This document shows, in pieces, positions 42,714-51,930 of a DNA stretch of 64,000 bases; positions within the stretch are counted from its first letter, which is position 1; each line of letters starts with the position of its first letter. The position numbers and the translations under genes are program-made. Below the pieces are notes generated by a model, which was not told where the DNA came from, made no database searches, and saw only the letters and a program-made list of their open reading frames with translations. Source of the DNA: Psychrobacillus sp. FSL K6-4046 (lineage in GTDB: Bacteria; Bacillota; Bacilli; Bacillales_A; Planococcaceae); the NCBI RefSeq assembly GCF_038624605.1, contig NZ_CP152020.1, positions 3,589,312 through 3,653,311 on the forward strand, in the 5' to 3' direction.

Positions 42714-42919
42714 TTTCCATCTCCTATTATTTTATTTATACCTTGCCAAGTGCTGGCATCTGACTATATTTCTAAAGCTAGAGAATAATAACGAAATATG
42801 TCTAATTATAAACCTTTAACAATAATCATATACTTTAGAATATTTTACACTATTATTCTTTCATGCTAGAATATAATTCATATAATAACAATTAAAACCA
42901 ATACAAAGGGGCGTATGTC

Positions 42920-43219
42920 ATGAATACAAAGAGGTATAGACGAAGAAATACGATGGCTTTTACGGTGCTAGCTTATTTCACTTTTTTTGCAGGGGTCGTC
43001 ATGTTTAGTATCGGGCTATACAATGCAGATAATTTGCAGCTAAACGAAAAAGGATATTATATTGCAGTAATGATTTTAGTAGCAGTAGGGGCAATCCTTA
43101 CCCAAAAGGTTACGCGTGATAATGCTGAGGACAACGATATAATCGCTGAGCAAGAACAAGAACGTCAAATGAGCAATATTCGTATACCTTCAAGCTCCTC
43201 AAGCAGTAAAGAATCTTAA
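42920..43219 (+). CDS. YiaA/YiaB-family two-helix inner-membrane protein
   Basis: 99 residues. Two helices, AFTVLAYFTFFAGVVMFSIG and GYYIAVMILVAVGAILTQKV, match the yiaAB domain (including 'GLYNADNLQLNEKGYY'). The cytoplasmic tail is acidic and ends in a run of seven Ser (IPSSSSSSSKES pattern). Function unknown. ATG behind AAGGGG. Confidence 0.82.
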   Translation: MNTKRYRRRNTMAFTVLAYFTFFAGVVMFSIGLYNADNLQLNEKGYYIAVMILVAVGAILTQKVTRDNAEDNDIIAEQEQERQMSNIRIPSSSSSSKES

Positions 43220-43236
43220 AAGCATATTATATTATG

Positions 43237-43272
43237 ACAAAAATCCTGCCTTTAATTAGACAGGATTTTTTC
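43237..43272. terminator. Bidirectional terminator
   Basis: AAAAATCCTG pairs with CAGGATTTTT; it overlaps the end of the convergent phosphatase gene. Confidence 0.82.
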
Positions 43273-43806
43273 TATTTCTACACGACTAATATTTGAGCCT
43301 TCTAGCAAGAAAATGTCTGGATTTTTCATGCGACTCCATTCGTCAAAGTCAAATGTACTATCAAAATGATTGAATAATAGAGACATGATATTCCCATGAG
43401 ACACTATTCCCACATTTTTAACACCCTTTATACCTGACACCTCATTTACTACATTCAAAATACGGCCTAGCGCCTCTCGGCTAGATTCTCCACCGGGAAA
43501 GGTAAGATCTTTATCTTCAAAAGTCTTCTTTAGTTGCACTAGCCAATCATCCATAGGCTCTTTACTTAAAATACGCTCGCCTAACCCTTCATGGGTATGT
43601 ATCTGCAAACCTGCATGAAAAGAAAACGGATGGATTGTTTGTATTGCTCGCTGGAATGGACTAGAGATCAAATAGTCAATCTGTAATTTTTCTAATACAG
43701 ATACAAGATCATTAGCACTTGCTTCACCTTCCAATGTTAAAACAGCATTTTCTTCTTGTCCTTCCGCCTTACAATGTCTTATAAAATATAATCTTTTGTT
43801 ATGCAT
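43252..43806 (-). CDS. Histidine phosphatase superfamily protein (phosphoglycerate-mutase-like)
   Basis: 184 residues. The catalytic RHG-type motif reads FIRHCKAEGQ; the second His is in VGIVSHGNIMSLLFN, and the Arg of SSPFQRAIQT is present. The Gly of RHG is Cys here, as in some SixA-like proteins. Substrate unknown. ATG 43806 has AAGGAG 8 nt upstream. Confidence 0.87.
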   Translation of the reverse strand: MHNKRLYFIRHCKAEGQEENAVLTLEGEASANDLVSVLEKLQIDYLISSPFQRAIQTIHPFSFHAGLQIHTHEGLGERILSKEPMDDWLVQLKKTFEDKDLTFPGGESSREALGRILNVVNEVSGIKGVKNVGIVSHGNIMSLLFNHFDSTFDFDEWSRMKNPDIFLLEGSNISRVEIEKILSN

Positions 43807-43912
43807 ATACATTTCTCCTTTTAATATTTTCTTTTAATAATCTTATTTCCTTTTTACCTATGCATTTCATATAAAATTCCCTACAATGAAAGATGGAAAA
43901 GGAGGATGAATG

Positions 43913-44386
43913 ATGAAAAAAGGTTATTTAGCAAATGGATTATTTGGATTAGGAGATCGTTTAGTAAATGAACTAGTAGCAAAGGAGATTCGAGCTTCAC
44001 TCCCAGGCGTTGACTTATATGTACCACAGGAAAATGCAGCAATTAATGATAAAATGGCCTATGCAGATAGCCTGCTTATCGCTAGTGCAGACATCGATGC
44101 CCTGAAGAAGAGTGACTTCCTTGTTGCCGTAATTGATGGAGTTGAAATAGATTCTGGTGTTGCAGCAGAAATTGGTGCATTCTCTATGTTAAATCGTCCA
44201 ATTTATGCACTCTATACCGATACGCGCCAACAAGGTCGAGAAAATAAGAAAAAAATAAACGCATTAATTGAAGATGGAACCGAAAATCAATTTATGTACC
44301 GCAACTTGTTTGTTATTGGACTGATCAAGCAAAACGGCGTCATTGTTAGCTCGATTGAGGAGCTAGGAAAAGCCTTGAGAAATTAA
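43913..44386 (+). CDS. Nucleoside 2-deoxyribosyltransferase family protein
   Basis: 157 residues. The blocks YLANGLFGLGDRLVNELVAK, LPGVDLYVPQENAAIN, IDALKKSDFLVAVIDGVEID and SGVAAEIGAFSMLNRPIYAL fit the family, with the catalytic Glu in AAEIGAF. It may swap bases between deoxynucleosides or clean up nucleotides. GGAGG lies 7 nt before ATG 43913; ATG 43910 is the alternative. Confidence 0.88.
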   Translation: MKKGYLANGLFGLGDRLVNELVAKEIRASLPGVDLYVPQENAAINDKMAYADSLLIASADIDALKKSDFLVAVIDGVEIDSGVAAEIGAFSMLNRPIYALYTDTRQQGRENKKKINALIEDGTENQFMYRNLFVIGLIKQNGVIVSSIEELGKALRN

Positions 44387-44400
44387 TACATATATTTATA

Positions 44401-44433
44401 AAAAATCCTGTGTTTTTATCACAGGATTTTTTG
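44401..44433. terminator. Bidirectional terminator
   Basis: AAAAATCCTGTG - TTTTTAT - CACAGGATTTTT, between convergent genes. Confidence 0.92.
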
Positions 44434-44435
44434 TT

Positions 44436-44885
44436 TTATTTCACCAATTTCCAATTGACCATTTGCTCAGAAGTTCCTACTCTTTGCATATTTAGCTTTT
44501 CTAATACACGCATGGAGCCAAGATTATCGGAAAGTGTTTCAGCAATAATTGCATCCACCTTACCGGTTGCAAAAGCCCATTGAATGATGGCGCCTACTGC
44601 CTCTGTTGCATAGCCCTTACTCCAATACTCCTTTAATAAACCATAGCCAACCTCTACTTGTTTATCTACATTAGGATTTCCCTTAAAACCAATATCCCCA
44701 ATGACCTGACCATCACTTTTCTTTATCACCAGCCACGCTCCCCAACCCAATGAGGTAGGATCAGCTTTAAGCATCTCTAAAGACATAGAAATCTGTGGTC
44801 CATTATCATAGCTCTGCTTTTCAGCTATTTGAGCAGTTTCTTCCGTACAAGGGATAATTTCTAATCTCTCAGTTTCTAATTTCAT
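44436..44885 (-). CDS. RimJ/RimL-type GNAT acetyltransferase
   Basis: 149 residues. METERLEIIPC-type start, VGYGLLKEYWSKGYATEAVG and AETLSDNLGSMRVLEKLNMQ are standard RimJ/RimL blocks. The family acetylates ribosomal proteins or small molecules. ATG with AAGGAGAG. Single gene. Confidence 0.9.
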   Translation of the reverse strand: MKLETERLEIIPCTEETAQIAEKQSYDNGPQISMSLEMLKADPTSLGWGAWLVIKKSDGQVIGDIGFKGNPNVDKQVEVGYGLLKEYWSKGYATEAVGAIIQWAFATGKVDAIIAETLSDNLGSMRVLEKLNMQRVGTSEQMVNWKLVK

Positions 44886-45164
44886 TTTGACTCTCCTTTT
44901 TATTTAGCTACATTTCACCTCTATAAAAGCTAATGTACAAAACATAGAACTATCCCCTTTCATTATTCAGTTAGTAAAATTATACCACGATACATTTTTT
45001 ATTTTTTCATTTTTCTAAAATTATTATATAATTAGTTTACTAGTATCGAAGGGACTGATAGAGAATGAAAAACAAACTAATGGTGATTGAAAAGTAGACT
45101 TCTAACATTTCTCTTTTCAATACAAACAGAAAAAATAGACCTAAAATGAAAAGAGGAATACAAC

Positions 45165-45722
45165 TTGTATCAAGATCAAGAATTAATCATACGACCAATT
45201 CAGTACAAAGATTTACCTAGATTATGGGAATTAATGTGTAAAGATGAGGAGCCGGAGTGGAAAAAATGGGATGCACCCTATTACGACTATAAGCCAACTC
45301 CATATGATGTTTTTATGGAAAAAGCAGAATCCTACGTGGACAGTAAAAGCTTTTGGGGGATTGAAGTAGATGGTATATTGCGTGGGATTGTGTCATATTA
45401 TTGGGAGCATGAACCTTCTAAATGGCTTGAGATGGGTATAGGCTTTCATGAAGCTCCAAGCTGGGGTAAAGGGCTAGGAACCCGCGCTATGAGACTTTGG
45501 ATGAACCACCTTTTTACTACAATGCCACTTGTCCGGGTAGGCTATACGACCTGGTCAGGTAATAAACGGATGATTCGGGTCGGAGAAAATCTTGGAATGT
45601 CTATGGAGGCAAGAATTCGTAAAGTCCGCTTATATAATGGTGTTTACTATGATTCCATTCGAATGGGTATTTTAAGAGAGGAATGGGAAAAGGCACAGGA
45701 AGAAAGTATAAAGGAACTTTAA
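45165..45722 (+). CDS. GNAT N-acetyltransferase (RimL-like)
   Basis: 185 residues from TTG 45165 (AAGAGGA upstream). Blocks include LIIRPIQYKDLPRLWELMC, MGIGFHEAPSWGKGLGTRAM, RVGYTTWSGNKRMIRVGENLGM and RKVRLYNGVYYDSIRMGILR. It is Trp- and Tyr-rich in the substrate half. It ends 8 nt before the -35 box of the next operon. Confidence 0.9.
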   Translation: MYQDQELIIRPIQYKDLPRLWELMCKDEEPEWKKWDAPYYDYKPTPYDVFMEKAESYVDSKSFWGIEVDGILRGIVSYYWEHEPSKWLEMGIGFHEAPSWGKGLGTRAMRLWMNHLFTTMPLVRVGYTTWSGNKRMIRVGENLGMSMEARIRKVRLYNGVYYDSIRMGILREEWEKAQEESIKEL

Positions 45723-45729
45723 AAAACGC

Positions 45730-45758
45730 TTGACAGTTATCAGAATTAATTGTAAATT
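45730..45758 (+). promoter_or_regulatory. Sigma-A promoter of the methionine ECF operon
   Basis: TTGACA (45730-45735), 17-nt spacer, TAAATT (45753-45758), just ahead of the T-box leader. A TATAAT lies 9 nt further but lacks a matching -35. Confidence 0.65.
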
Positions 45759-45774
45759 CACTATAATAAGTTAA

Positions 45775-46072
45775 TGCGATGAAGAGAAAAAGTAAGATGA
45801 GTGGTTTTCTTCAAAGAGAGCTTCGGTAGCTGAAAAGAAGCAGAAAACACCATTTGAACAATGGCCTCTGAGCACTACATTGAACGTGCAGTTACCTGCG
45901 CCTGAGATGCTAGCGGGATTGGTACCCGTTATCCACACCACAGTCTAGAATTTCATATTAACGGAATTTCTGTACTTGCTGAGGCTGCTTATGTGAATAA
46001 GTAGTGAATAAAGGTGGTAACACGAGTATCTCGTCCTTTTCAATCCAATGATTGAGGAGGGCGAGTTTTTTA
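45775..46072 (+). ncRNA. T-box leader with ATG (Met) specifier
   Basis: The T-box AAGGTGGTAACACGAG is at 46011-46026, and the terminator follows: CTCGTCC...ATT (46030 on) pairs with AAT...GGGCGAG, ending in TTTTTT (to 46072). In stem I, ATGGCCTCTGAGC (ATG at 45861-45863) lines up with ACCACCTTAGAGC of the threonine T-boxes in this window, so the specifier should be ATG, methionine. Uncharged tRNA-Met would switch on the SAM hydrolase and ECF genes. Confidence 0.9.
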
Positions 46073-46112
46073 ATTCGCTCTCCTCCAAAAATAATGAGGA
46101 GAGTGTTTTAAC

Positions 46113-46970
46113 ATGACAGAAGGTTTATTAGTATTTCAATCAGATTTTGGTATCAACGACGGTGCAGTAAGCGCTATGCACGGGGTAGCCAATAGTGTGA
46201 AGCGTGGACTTCCGCTATTTGATCTGACACACCAGATTCCTCAGTACAATATTTGGGAGGCGTCCTATCGTCTCTTACAAACCATCAGCTATTGGCCAAG
46301 TGATACAGTATTTGTTTCCATAGTAGATCCTGGTGTTGGTTCGGACCGGAGAAGTGTAGTTGCTAAGACCGTAAACGATCAATATATTGTCACCCCAGAC
46401 AATGGCACATTAACCCACATTAATCGATTTATTGGTATTAAAGAAGTGAGAGAAATTGACGAGTCAAAAAACCGCCTACCGAATTCTGGAGAATCTCACA
46501 CGTTTCATGGACGTGACATTTTTGCCTATACAGGGGCACGACTTGCTTCTGGTGACATTCATATGGAGGACGTCGGACCTTCTATCCCTACATCCTTTAT
46601 CGTGGAACTGCCATTAAAGGAGGCAGTTATTGAAAATAATTCGATTACAGGTGTCATTGATGTCATCGATCGGCCATTCGGCAATCTTTGGACTAATATT
46701 CATCGTCTACAGTTTAAGCAGCTGAATGTAGAATATGGAGATAAATTTGACGTTTCGCTTTCTATTAACGGAGAGGTAGCCTATGAGGGAGAAGTTACGT
46801 ATGGTCGTTCTTTCGCTGCCGCAGAGTTAGGGGATGCACTCATGTATGTGAATTCTCTTGATAATATAGGAATTGCCTTAAATCAAGGCTCCTTCGCTGA
46901 TACCTATAAGATTTCAACAGGTGCTAATACAGAAATAACGATTCGGAAAGCTGTTATTACAATCACTTAA
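46113..46970 (+). CDS. SAM hydrolase / SAM-hydroxide adenosyltransferase (DUF62 family)
   Basis: 285 residues. It has the family blocks [72 protein letters not shown] and [20 protein letters not shown]. The Asp/Arg/His triad of this fluorinase-like family is kept. It splits S-adenosylmethionine into adenosine and methionine using water. Behind a methionine T-box, it would recover methionine from SAM. ATG with GAGGAGAG. First gene of a four-gene operon. Confidence 0.93.
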   Translation: MTEGLLVFQSDFGINDGAVSAMHGVANSVKRGLPLFDLTHQIPQYNIWEASYRLLQTISYWPSDTVFVSIVDPGVGSDRRSVVAKTVNDQYIVTPDNGTLTHINRFIGIKEVREIDESKNRLPNSGESHTFHGRDIFAYTGARLASGDIHMEDVGPSIPTSFIVELPLKEAVIENNSITGVIDVIDRPFGNLWTNIHRLQFKQLNVEYGDKFDVSLSINGEVAYEGEVTYGRSFAAAELGDALMYVNSLDNIGIALNQGSFADTYKISTGANTEITIRKAVITIT

Positions 46971-47010
46971 TTGGATGACTGGCAATAAAATATATAGGGG
47001 GAGAAATGAA

Positions 47011-47568
47011 ATGAAAAAATCTATCTTTTCAACTAGGACGGTTGTTGCAATAGGTATCGGAACAGCTGTGTTCCTAATTCTAGCTAAATTTGCTGCAGTC
47101 CCTACCGGTATACCTAATACGACAATTCAAACATCCTATGCTTTTTTAGCACTCATTTCAGCTATTTTTGGACCGATAGCGGGTTTATTTGTTGGATTAT
47201 TTGGTCATGCTTTAAACGACCTTACTTCTTATGGTTCTATATGGTGGAGCTGGGTCATTTCATCCGCATTTGTTGGATTAGGTATCGGATTATATTTTAA
47301 GAAGTTTTCTTTTGAGGATGGAGAGTTTGGTAAAAAACACATTATATTATTTAACATTGTTCAAATCGTTGTTCAAGTAATTGCATGGGCTTTAATAGCT
47401 CCATTATTGGACATTCTTATTTATGCAGAGCCTGCAAATAAAGTATTTACACAAGGGATCGTCGCTGCTGCTTCTAATATTATTACAGTTGCAATTCTAG
47501 GTACACTATTGCTTACTGCGTATGCAAAGACAAGAACTAAAAAAGGAAGCCTGAGCTACGAGGAATAA
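47011..47568 (+). CDS. ECF transporter substrate-binding S component (UPF0397, likely methionine, MtsT-like)
   Basis: 185 residues with five to six helices. The UPF0397 blocks are KTVVA-like [58 protein letters not shown] and [20 protein letters not shown]. Comparative genomics has assigned UPF0397 S components in Met-regulated operons to methionine (MtsT). ATG 47011 has AGGGGGAG upstream. The T-box specifier supports methionine or a precursor as substrate. Confidence 0.88.
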   Translation: MKKSIFSTRTVVAIGIGTAVFLILAKFAAVPTGIPNTTIQTSYAFLALISAIFGPIAGLFVGLFGHALNDLTSYGSIWWSWVISSAFVGLGIGLYFKKFSFEDGEFGKKHIILFNIVQIVVQVIAWALIAPLLDILIYAEPANKVFTQGIVAAASNIITVAILGTLLLTAYAKTRTKKGSLSYEE

Positions 47569-47586
47569 GTAGATAAGGAGATTTAC

Positions 47587-49320
47587 ATGAAAAAGCCAGT
47601 CATCGAATTTAAACACTTTAGCTTTCAATATAATAGTCAATCCGAACCTACTTTGCACGATATCAACTTAGTGATTTACGAAGGGGAAAAAGTAGCTATT
47701 GTCGGACCATCCGGCTCTGGGAAAAGCACGCTCGTTCATTGCCTGAACGGGCTTGCCCCTTTTGCTTATAAAGGCAGTATGACAGGAAACCTTACCATTC
47801 ATGGGAGAGAGACCAGAGAGCTTGATCTCTTTACCATTTCACAGGAGGTTGGTACGGTACTCCAGGATACGGATGGTCAGTTTATTGGCCTTACTGTCGG
47901 CGAGGATATAGCCTTTTCCCTAGAAAATAATGCTGTACCCACACAAAAAATGCATGAACGCGTTCAAAAAGCAGCCTCTTTAGTAAAAATGTCCAATCAT
48001 TTAGATGCTCGGATTCATGAGCTCTCGGGCGGTCAAAAACAACGAGTCGCTCTTGCTGGCGTTTTAGTAAACGATGTGAATATTCTATTGTTTGATGAAC
48101 CTCTTGCTAACCTTGATCCTGCTTCTGGGAAGGGAGCAATGAGACTGATTGATCAGCTTCATGCAGATAGCAACAAAACGATTATCATTGTAGAACACAG
48201 ATTAGAGGATGTTTTGTCAGAACCTATCGATCGCATAATATTAATGAATCACGGTCAGATAGTTGCAGACGGCAGCCCCAATGAGCTATTGGCAGGATCG
48301 TTATTAACGGATAATTGGATACGAGAACCACTTTACATTAAAGCTTTAAAATATGCTGGATGTGAATTGAATGATCACCCCAATCTAACTAAGGTTGACA
48401 GCATTGTAAATGACTCCTTCCGGCAGAAGCTAAAAACATTTAGCGATGCAAGATGCTCTCCAATTCAGCTTGGGTATAAAAATGAGCCTGTCCTGACACT
48501 TGATGACATCAGCTTCCACTACGGGAATCATTTAGACATTATTAAAAATGTGTCTTTCCAATTACATAAAGGAGAAATGATTAGCCTTATCGGAGCCAAT
48601 GGAGCCGGTAAATCTACCCTTTCATCTCTTATCTGTGGTTTTGAACGACCTACTGAAGGCACTATATATTTCGAGGGTTTTAATGCGATTAACGACTCTA
48701 TCAAGGAACGAGCTCATCGTGTAGGCTTTGTCCTCCAAAATCCAAACCATATGTTTTCTAAGCAAACAGTTTTCGATGAAGTTGCTTTTGGACTTATTCA
48801 ATTTGGAATATCAGATAGGGAAGTTAACAGACGAGTGGAGGAAACATTAAAGACTTGTGGATTATACCCTTTCAGAAACTGGCCGATTGCAGCCTTGAGC
48901 TATGGGCAGAAAAAACGTTTATCAATTGCTTCTATCCTCATCATGGAGCCCCCAATTATATTATTGGACGAGCCTACAGCGGGGCAGGATTACAAGCATA
49001 CTACAGAACTAATGACGTTCTTAGAAGATTTAACGAAGAAGGGTACATCCATTATATTAATTACCCATGATATGCACCTAATGACGGAATATACAGACCG
49101 CGCAATCGTGTTAACAGAGGGGAAGATATTAGTGGATGACTCACCAGCCCATATCCTATCGAATCCCTCTTTAATTCTAGAGGCTAACTTAAAGGAATCT
49201 TCCTTATATGAGATTGCTAAGCAGCTTAAAATTGAGCATCCCTCTGATTTTGTAGAGCAATTTATACAATATGATCGGGAGGTGCGATTTAATGGGCAAC
49301 GAACTGCTAAGCTATCTTGA
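47587..49320 (+). CDS. ECF transporter energy-coupling ATPase, two fused ABC domains
   Basis: 577 residues. Domain 1: Walker A GPSGSGKST, signature LSGGQKQRVALAGVL, Walker B ILLFDEPLANLDP, His in IVEHRLEDV. Domain 2 from about residue 300: Walker A GANGAGKST, signature LSYGQKKRLSIAS, Walker B IILLDEPTAGQDY, His in LITHDMHLM. The fused EcfA-EcfA' pair is typical of dedicated ECF systems such as YkoD. ATG with AAGGAG. Confidence 0.94.
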   Translation: MKKPVIEFKHFSFQYNSQSEPTLHDINLVIYEGEKVAIVGPSGSGKSTLVHCLNGLAPFAYKGSMTGNLTIHGRETRELDLFTISQEVGTVLQDTDGQFIGLTVGEDIAFSLENNAVPTQKMHERVQKAASLVKMSNHLDARIHELSGGQKQRVALAGVLVNDVNILLFDEPLANLDPASGKGAMRLIDQLHADSNKTIIIVEHRLEDVLSEPIDRIILMNHGQIVADGSPNELLAGSLLTDNWIREPLYIKALKYAGCELNDHPNLTKVDSIVNDSFRQKLKTFSDARCSPIQLGYKNEPVLTLDDISFHYGNHLDIIKNVSFQLHKGEMISLIGANGAGKSTLSSLICGFERPTEGTIYFEGFNAINDSIKERAHRVGFVLQNPNHMFSKQTVFDEVAFGLIQFGISDREVNRRVEETLKTCGLYPFRNWPIAALSYGQKKRLSIASILIMEPPIILLDEPTAGQDYKHTTELMTFLEDLTKKGTSIILITHDMHLMTEYTDRAIVLTEGKILVDDSPAHILSNPSLILEANLKESSLYEIAKQLKIEHPSDFVEQFIQYDREVRFNGQRTAKLS

Positions 49321-50122
49321 TCGTGACTCTATTATCCATCGCCTAACAGGTTCAACCAAGCTAATCTGTTTCCTACTTTGGTCCACTGCAGCCATGTTAA
49401 CGTATGACACAAGAGTTTTAATGGTGCTGTTGCTCGGTAGCTTTATTTTATTTTATATATCGGATATTAAATTAAAGGATATCAGCTTAGTGCTTGGTTT
49501 TATCCTCGTGTTTTTATTATTAAACAATATAGCCATATTTTTGTTCGCCCCTCAGCATGGGACAACTATTTATGGTACCTCCCACCCTATTACTGGGTCC
49601 ATGGGGCGCTATACACTTACGCAGGAGCAATTGTTTTACCAGTTAAATATTACATTGAAATATTTTGCAGTAATCCCTCCTGCTCTTTTGTTCTTAGTCA
49701 CCACACATCCAAGTGAGTTTGCAGCTTCTCTAAACCGCATCGGTGTAAGCTATCGACTTGCCTACTCGGTTTCTATTGCTCTACGCTATATCCCTGATAT
49801 ACAAAGGGATTTTAAAACCATTTCTCGTTCTAAGCAGGCTCGCGGGGTGGACATGTCTAATAATGAAAAACTATTTACCCGAATAAAAAATGCTGGCTCT
49901 ATTATAATGCCACTTATTTTTTCTAGTCTGGAACGTATTGAAACAGTCAGCAATACAATGGATCTTCGAGGTTTCGGTAAATTTAAAACTCGCTCCTGGT
50001 TTAGCTTAAAGGAGTTCAGAAAAAGAGATTTGATCGCTATTCTAATATCATCTTCATTATTTTTATTAATGGTTTTATTTATTTTTATTAACAATGGAAG
50101 GTTTTTTAATCCATTCACCTGA
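49292..50122 (+). CDS. ECF transporter transmembrane T component (EcfT)
   Basis: 276 residues with six helices. CbiQ/EcfT blocks: GSTKLICFLLWSTAAML, RYIPDIQRDFKTISRSKQARG (first A-R-G coupling motif) and ISNTMDLRGFGKF-type VSNTMDLRGFGKFKTR (second). It couples the S component to the ATPases. ATG 49292 with GGGAGGTG, overlapping the ATPase gene end by 29 nt. Confidence 0.92.
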   Translation: MGNELLSYLDRDSIIHRLTGSTKLICFLLWSTAAMLTYDTRVLMVLLLGSFILFYISDIKLKDISLVLGFILVFLLLNNIAIFLFAPQHGTTIYGTSHPITGSMGRYTLTQEQLFYQLNITLKYFAVIPPALLFLVTTHPSEFAASLNRIGVSYRLAYSVSIALRYIPDIQRDFKTISRSKQARGVDMSNNEKLFTRIKNAGSIIMPLIFSSLERIETVSNTMDLRGFGKFKTRSWFSLKEFRKRDLIAILISSSLFLLMVLFIFINNGRFFNPFT

Positions 50123-50199
50123 ATCATTCTTGACGTTATACTAGAAAATGTTCTTATGTAGTAGGTGTCATGAAATTGGAACAATCTAAAAGTTAATCT

Positions 50200-50231
50200 C
50201 AAAAGGGCTCTCTGTAGGAGAAGCCCTTTTA
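50200..50231 (+). terminator. Terminator of the ECF operon
   Basis: AAAAGGGCTCTCT - GTAGG - AGAAGCCCTTTT with T-rich end. Confidence 0.82.
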
Positions 50232-50296
50232 TCTATTGGCTATGTTAAAGGGTAGGGTTGATTTATGATGCAAAGAAATCTTAGATCAGAGAGTAG

Positions 50297-50430
50297 AATT
50301 GATTTCCGCACCAGCCGGACGCTTTCCTCGGGGTGAGCGATAAGCCATCACCCATCGCTTACGCGCGTGGTTGTGATGTCTTATCTGTCTCCCTCATCCC
50401 GTAGGAGTCGCCGTCTGGCGCTCCAATCAA
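50297..50430. repeat. Intergenic repeat element (Bacillaceae/Planococcaceae type)
   Basis: It begins TTGATTTCCGCACCAGCCGG and ends GGCGCTCCAATCAA; on the other strand it reads GGAGCGCCAGACGGCGACTC. The ends form an inverted pair and the inside holds GGTGAGCGATAAGCCATCAC. I recall this kind of element (GGCGACTCCT..GGGA..GCGGAAATC) as widespread between genes in this group. The GC content is well above the surroundings. Confidence 0.72.
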
Positions 50431-50643
50431 TAAATGAGAACAGCTTTAGCATCGATAAAGCGCTAACAAATTTATTCACATAAACATAGCGAAAGACTGT
50501 CACCAACCCCAATTTCATCATCTATTTATGTTCTTAATAGCCATTTGAACGTCCTTTTTTTATGTTTACAGTCACTATAAAAAGAATGGTTAGTCAAAAA
50601 CAACCAATAACTTTAACAAAGCTTATCTATTTAAAAATAAGTA

Positions 50644-50672
50644 TTGACTGTCATTATAAATTATATTAATAT
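50644..50672 (+). promoter_or_regulatory. Sigma-A promoter of the IIC-like gene
   Basis: TTGACT (50644-50649), 17-nt spacer, TAATAT (50667-50672). It leaves a leader of about 130 nt with one small hairpin. Confidence 0.65.
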
Positions 50673-50811
50673 TATAACAATTTAAAAGGTTAGAATAATA
50701 TTTTTTTGTTATTCACATATAATGTATTGCGTTAGTCCAAATAAGGACTATTTATTTTTAATACGTTCGGTATATTTTATGCGATATATTATATAACTAG
50801 GAGGAATCACC

Positions 50812-51837
50812 ATGAAGCAAGCAACTAAGACATACCTAATCGACCGAATGTACAGAGGTTCTCAAGGACTAGCAAACGCAGTTCTTGTCACTTTAGGAAT
50901 TGGACTACTTATTGAAACTATTGGTACGTTTACAGGCTGGGAAGGGTTTATCGCTATTGGAAAAACTGCTCAATTGATGCTTGCTCCAGCAATTGGTGCA
51001 GGTATCGCTTATCAGCTCGGAGGGAATACATTAGTTATTTTTAGTGCGATGGCCTGTAGTACCATTGGAGCGAATGCTCTCATACTACAAGATGGATTAT
51101 GGGTTTTGACAACAGGACAACCAATTAGTGCAGTACTTGCAGCCGTGGTTGCTATCTGGGTAGGAAAACGTATTGCAGGAAAAACAAAGCTTGATATGCT
51201 TGCGATTCCTTTTTGCGCCATCCTTATAGGTGGTGTCGCGGGGGTTGGGTTAGCAGCTGTCACTACCCCTTTGTTACAGCAATTAAGTGAGTTTATTGCT
51301 GGTTCTGTTTCTGGATCTCCTTTACTTGGATCGATTGTTATTGCACTGGTGTGGAGTATTTTCCTCATGTCTCCTGCTTCCTCAGCAGCAATCGCCATTG
51401 CGTTACAACTAGACCCAGTATCTAGTGCCGCAGCATTAATCGGGTGTACAGCACAATTTGCAGGATGGACAGCTATGTCCTTTAAAGAAAATGACTTAGG
51501 TGCGAACATTGCACAATCGTTCTTGACACCTAAAGTTCAAGTACCTAATTTGGTGAAAAATCCACGGTTAGTAATTGGGCCATTCCTATCCTCAATTATT
51601 TGTGCTCCGATTGCTATATTAATCTTTAATTTTGAGGTACCATTTACATTAGCGGGGCTTGGACTAAATTCATTCATCGCTCCATTAAATGTTCTAGCAA
51701 ACCAAGGTATTGGAGTGCTTCTTATGTATATCGTGTTAGGCATTATAGCACCGGCAGTTATCTCTATGACAGCTTATCACCTGCTTAAAAAGCGAGGATG
51801 GGCTAAAACTGGAGACTTACATATGGAAGTCCAGTAA
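50812..51837 (+). CDS. PTS-type IIC membrane protein (PfoR-like)
   Basis: 341 residues with eight to ten hydrophobic helices. Blocks: VLVTLGIGLLIETIGTFTG, AYQLGGNTLVIFSAMACSTI, IPFCAILIGGVAGVGLAAVT and SPASSAAIAIALQLDPVSSA. These match stand-alone PTS_EIIC_2/PfoR-like proteins, which lack IIA and IIB domains; no IIA or IIB genes are nearby. Substrate unknown; transport without phosphorylation is possible. ATG with AGGAGGA. Confidence 0.8.
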   Translation: MKQATKTYLIDRMYRGSQGLANAVLVTLGIGLLIETIGTFTGWEGFIAIGKTAQLMLAPAIGAGIAYQLGGNTLVIFSAMACSTIGANALILQDGLWVLTTGQPISAVLAAVVAIWVGKRIAGKTKLDMLAIPFCAILIGGVAGVGLAAVTTPLLQQLSEFIAGSVSGSPLLGSIVIALVWSIFLMSPASSAAIAIALQLDPVSSAAALIGCTAQFAGWTAMSFKENDLGANIAQSFLTPKVQVPNLVKNPRLVIGPFLSSIICAPIAILIFNFEVPFTLAGLGLNSFIAPLNVLANQGIGVLLMYIVLGIIAPAVISMTAYHLLKKRGWAKTGDLHMEVQ

Positions 51838-51849
51838 ATACGGTCATAT

Positions 51850-51892
51850 TAAAAGCTCCTTACATTTACAGATAGTAGATGTAAGGAGCTTC
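51850..51892. terminator. Bidirectional terminator
   Basis: AAAGCTCCTTACAT pairs with ATGTAAGGAGCTT. Confidence 0.87.
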
Positions 51893-51930
51893 ATTTATGT
51901 AATGAGGCAGGTCTATCCTAGCCTCTAATT

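Larger units (their letters stand above)
50123..50811. other. Intergenic region between the ECF operon and the IIC gene
   Basis: About 690 nt without genes. It holds the ECF terminator, the repeat element, a promoter at 50644-50672 and a small hairpin TAGTCC/GGACTA at 50733-50750 followed by T-rich DNA in the leader of the next gene, possibly an attenuator. Nothing else is evident. Confidence 0.6.

Noticed and set aside
51012..51509. A 165-codon minus-strand frame inside the IIC gene
   Set aside because: Shadow of a membrane-protein coding strand; no ribosome site and no recognisable domain.
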